64,000 nucleotides of DNA from Gammaproteobacteria bacterium (lineage in GTDB: Bacteria > Pseudomonadota > Gammaproteobacteria > Xanthomonadales > SZUA-36): the NCBI GenBank assembly GCA_024277815.1, contig JAJRUM010000019.1:62001-126000 (forward strand), given 5' to 3'. A model generated the notes under the pieces. The model was not told the DNA's origin, did not search any database, and saw nothing but the letters and a program-made list of their open reading frames with translations. The first letter of the stretch is position 1. Every line of letters starts with the position of its first letter. The position numbers and the translations under genes are program-made. Below, piece by piece: positions 62,896-64,000 of this stretch.

Positions 62896-64000
62896 GTGTC
62901 TAAGCTGGTAGAACCACATGGTGGCAGCGGATTGAAAGCGCTGTTGGTGTCGCAATCGGAGCGGGCGGGGAAACTGGAACGGGCCCGGGGACTAACCAGG
63001 GTGCCAATGACCAGTCGTGAAGTTTCTGATGTGTTGATGTTGGCAATGGGTGCGTACACGCCGCTGGAAGGGTTTATGGATGAGGCCGACTGGCGCCGGG
63101 TCAGTCTTGAAATGAAGCTTGAAAATGGTATCTTCTGGCCAATACCGATTACGCTTTCCTGCGACCAGGGGCTGGCTGACAGCATTCAGCCCAATGAAGA
63201 GGTCGCGCTGGTTGATGGAGACAGCGGTGAAATCCTGGCGGTCATGGCAGTGTCACAGAAGTACTCGCCGGACAAAGCACTTGAGTGCGAGCATGTTTAT
63301 CGCACATCTGATGCCGCCCACCCGGGCGTGCAAAAGGTTCTGGAGCAAGGTGTCATTAATCTTGCTGGCCGGGTGGAGTGCCTGGCTGAAGGCGAGTACC
63401 CGGAGAAGTATCCACAACTTTATGTCCGCCCGGCAGAGGCGCGGCAGATGTTTATCGAAAATGGCTGGTCACGGGTGGCAGCCTTTCAAACCCGTAACCC
63501 GATGCAAAGAGCGCATGAGCACCTGGTAAAGATCGCTATTGAAGTGACCGATGGTGTTTTCATACACCAGGTGCTTGGCAAGTTGAAGCCTGGAGACATT
63601 CCTGCCGACGTGCGTACTGAAGCAATACAGGCCATGATCGACAACTACTTTGTGCCGGGAACCGTGATACAGGCTGGTTATCCAATTGAAATGCGCTACG
63701 CCGGCCCCCGGGAAGCGTTGCTGCATGCATTGATTCGCCAGAACTACGGTTGTTCACACCTGATTGTCGGGCGTGACCATGCTGGCGTCGGGAACTATTA
63801 CGGGCCGTTTGATGCCCATCATATTTTTGATACTTTGTGGGACGGCGCACTTGAGACTCAGGCACTGAAGATCGACATTACGTTCTATTGCAAGCGTTGC
63901 TTTGGAATGGCAACGGGTAAGACCTGCCCGCATGGTGAGTCTGACCGGATCCACATTTCAGGGACCGAACAGCGCGCCATGCTGGAGGAAGGGGCGCCTG
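62896..64000 (+). CDS. sat: Sulfate adenylyltransferase, dissimilatory type (3' end outside window)
   Basis: Sat converts APS and pyrophosphate to ATP and sulfate in sulfur oxidation (substrate-level phosphorylation). The first 368 residues are present. Landmarks are the nucleotide-binding QTRNPMQRAHEHL and GRDHAGVGNYYGPFDAHH, and a zinc-type Cys group (FYCKRCFGMATGKTCPHG) seen in dissimilatory Sat. It starts at GTG 62896 with GGGAG nine bases upstream and continues past the window edge. It faces qmoA, and aprBA is expected downstream but is not in view. Confidence 0.95.
   Translation, partial: MSKLVEPHGGSGLKALLVSQSERAGKLERARGLTRVPMTSREVSDVLMLAMGAYTPLEGFMDEADWRRVSLEMKLENGIFWPIPITLSCDQGLADSIQPNEEVALVDGDSGEILAVMAVSQKYSPDKALECEHVYRTSDAAHPGVQKVLEQGVINLAGRVECLAEGEYPEKYPQLYVRPAEARQMFIENGWSRVAAFQTRNPMQRAHEHLVKIAIEVTDGVFIHQVLGKLKPGDIPADVRTEAIQAMIDNYFVPGTVIQAGYPIEMRYAGPREALLHALIRQNYGCSHLIVGRDHAGVGNYYGPFDAHHIFDTLWDGALETQALKIDITFYCKRCFGMATGKTCPHGESDRIHISGTEQRAMLEEGAP

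Overview
The window looks like the chromosomal origin region of a gammaproteobacterial sulfur oxidiser (chemolithotroph or mixotroph, probably aquatic). The evidence is the dnaA-dnaN-recF-gyrB / rpmH-rnpA-yidC-mnmE arrangement with glyQS beside gyrB (as in pseudomonads), LPS genes (waaA, an O-antigen ligase, an LpxL-type acyltransferase), cmoAB, glnE and DUF3379/DUF2333 proteins, together with Sox, Qmo/Hdr, TusA and Sat genes. No tRNA, rRNA, insertion sequence or CRISPR array was seen.

Layout. 1-9.7 kb: the 3' end of a hexosaminidase-like gene, glnE, then envelope/LPS genes. 9.7-15.3 kb: a tight six-gene minus-strand operon for corrinoid-dependent methyl transfer to tetrahydrofolate (UroD-type methyltransferase, G3E GTPase, unknown protein, corrinoid protein, RACo-like activator, methyl-THF methyltransferase); the methyl donor is not evident. 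15.3-17.4 kb: tolC and a PIMT-like methyltransferase. 17.7-22.8 kb: an ECF sigma/DUF3379 pair, DUF2333, an AmpD-type amidase, a LOG-family protein and NnrS. 22.9-28 kb: a MacB-like ABC exporter with three successive adaptor proteins. 28-32 kb: cmoBA, a qmcA homologue broken by one in-frame TAA, nfeD and a GATase. 32-45.5 kb: the origin region, with a perfect parS palindrome inside recF and DnaA boxes plus AT-rich DNA between dnaN and dnaA. 45.5-64 kb: sulfur metabolism.

The sulfur region works as a unit. SoxXYZA(K)B oxidises thiosulfate without SoxCD in view, so sulfane sulfur should pass to the cytoplasm. There TusA and a DsrE-like protein could carry it, and QmoAB-HdrCB with Sat serve the terminal sulfite-APS-sulfate step (aprBA is not in the window). 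A second group (periplasmic DsrE-like protein, porin, thioredoxin, TsuA/YeeE-type permease) looks like an import module.

The most unusual feature is the regulation. An ECF sigma factor (52043-52603) is co-translated with an anti-sigma factor whose periplasmic half is itself a DsrE-like domain. It is paralogous to two free periplasmic DsrE-like proteins encoded in the sox operon and the import module. The same promoter pattern (GGAWT-N17-CGTC, identical spacing) occurs before soxX, before the sigma gene and before the dsrE-porin-soxW-tsuA group. This suggests an autoregulated trans-envelope sulfur-sensing circuit that I do not recognise as described.
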